Assembly: GCF_014650595.1 (NCBI RefSeq)
Contig: NZ_BMVG01000046.1
Location: 1-54,111, forward strand
Source: Streptomyces alanosinicus
GTDB taxonomy: Bacteria; Actinomycetota; Actinomycetes; Streptomycetales; Streptomycetaceae
Length of the DNA stretch: 54,111 bases
Direction of reading: 5' to 3'
Below, in pieces: positions 53,583 to 54,111 of the stretch. The notes beneath the pieces were generated by a model. It saw only the letters and a program-made list of their open reading frames with translations. It was not told where the DNA came from and did no database searches. The first letter of the stretch is position 1. Every line of letters begins with the position of its first letter. Both the position numbers and the translations under genes were made by a program.

Positions 53583-53697
53583 GGCTGACCCCTCCGTTTG
53601 GCCCGCATCCTGTCGACGCGGAGAGATCACGAATCCTGCCGACACAGGCAGGCTGAGACCATTACCTCTGAAGTAGTGCAGCTCCATCACCAAGATC

Positions 53698-53718
53698 GAC
53701 TTTCGCAACATGCCCTAG
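53698..53718. repeat. Orphan terminal repeat matching the MITE
   Basis: GACTTTCGCAACATGCCCTA plus G matches the outer 21 bases of the MITE at 18391-18461 with one mismatch. By orientation it is the right end of an element lying to its left. No matching left end was found nearby. Confidence 0.65.
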
Positions 53719-54111
53719 CTTGACTCTGTCGGGGATCTTGGAGTCGCCGGGGTCGGCTGCCCAGGGTTCGCCAGGACTTCAGCCGGGGGATCTCACGCTG
53801 GTCGAGGTAGTCCTGGAAGGCAGTCGGCCGGCGGGGTGTCGGGGGTTCCTCGGTCGGTGACAGTCCGCTGAGGCGCTCGATGTTCACGGCGATGGCCGTC
53901 AGGACGTGCTGGATGTGGGCCCTTCCCTGTCCTCGGTCGCGGCAGCGGCGCATGCCGTGTCCGTGGGCGAACTCGTTGACCGTGCTCTCCACTCCTGAGC
54001 GGACCGCGTAGCGGGCCTTCCACTCGGGCGTCTGTTGTTCCGTGCGGACGCGAAGTTGCAGGTCGTGGAGCTCTCGCGGGGGAAAACCCACGGTGCGGAC
54101 ATTGTCGGCGG
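53719..54111 (-). pseudogene. IS1182-family transposase, C-terminal part cut by the window edge
   Basis: Minus strand: FPPRELHDLQLRVRTEQQTP, EWKARYAVRSGVESTVNEFA, HGHGMRRCRDRGQGRAHIQH, VLTAIAVNIERLSGLSPTEE, TAFQDYLDQREIPRLKSWRT. The block YAVRSGVE-TVNEF-HGHGMRR-R-RG is the IS1182 Glu region. The frame reads past the usual end (KSWRTLG) into the flanking terminal repeat, so the native stop is lost. The N-terminal part lies outside the window, so whether the whole gene is broken cannot be told. Confidence 0.75.

Overview
The window looks like a Streptomyces chromosome or a close relative: GC is high throughout, GTG and TTG starts are common, coding is dense on both strands, and the recognisable families are typical of Streptomyces (small secreted peptides, GPP34 protein, NACHT ATPases, ISAs1/IS5/ISL3/IS1182 elements). 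It reads as an accessory, probably chromosome-arm region. About half of it holds transposase genes, insertion sequence (IS) ends and broken genes. The rest is intact transport, regulation and secretion genes. Product names come from recognising protein sequence by eye; no database search was run.

Layout. 1-4.9 kb: end of an ArsR-like regulator, relic of a group-4 hydrogenase operon (NuoB-like plus HyfB-like pieces), a secreted beta-rich protein with an overlapping lipoprotein gene, a membrane protein, an ISL3 transposase tail and an L7/L12-like small protein. 4.9-10.3 kb: alpha/beta hydrolase, a divergent MarR/MFS pair, a deleted GNAT gene and a PAP2-family membrane protein. 10.3-13.7 kb: a composite transposon (10467-13540) with inverted ISAs1-type ends, carrying a patatin-like phospholipase gene. 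It sits in an IS5-family transposase gene with an 8-bp target duplication, and the interrupted frame can be restored on paper. 13.7-19.6 kb: the most unusual part. An intact 803-residue protein joins a macro domain, a family-1-like uracil-DNA glycosylase domain and a C-terminal R-S-E ADP-ribosyltransferase domain. Behind it on the same strand lies a NACHT ATPase gene with a leucine-rich-repeat tail (NLR-like), broken by several frameshifts and by a 71-bp MITE.

19.6-28.7 kb: a secreted peptide, a GNAT-like protein, fragments of lexA and of an error-prone polymerase gene, an IS6 remnant, a NarL-type two-component system, a GPP34 protein, a secreted type-B carboxylesterase and a DUF4386-like membrane protein. 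28.8-31.7 kb: two IS5-family elements lying 3 bp apart, a secreted-peptide gene whose stop codon lies in an IS end, an orphan IS end and a broken third IS. 32-38.7 kb: GH62 arabinofuranosidase with a CBM13 module, a hypothetical protein, a secreted peptide, a frameshifted HD hydrolase, remnants, and an arylsulfotransferase-like protein. 39.7-45.5 kb: an intact oligopeptide/nickel-type ABC operon (two permeases, fused double ATPase, lipoprotein). 45.5-54.1 kb: frameshifted DUF1684 gene, IS fragments (ISL3, ISAs1, IS256, IS5, IS1182), a secreted peptide, a divergent SDR/TetR pair and a SnoaL-like protein.

Best candidate for an undescribed system: the macro-UDG-ART fusion at 13736-16147. One polypeptide would carry an ADP-ribose writer, a reader or eraser and a base-excision module. 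It lies next to a decayed NLR-like gene, in a setting that suggests genome defence or conflict. A caution for the whole window: many single-base frameshifts are seen. Most lie in mobile or relic genes, which favours real decay, but sequencing error cannot be excluded from the sequence alone.
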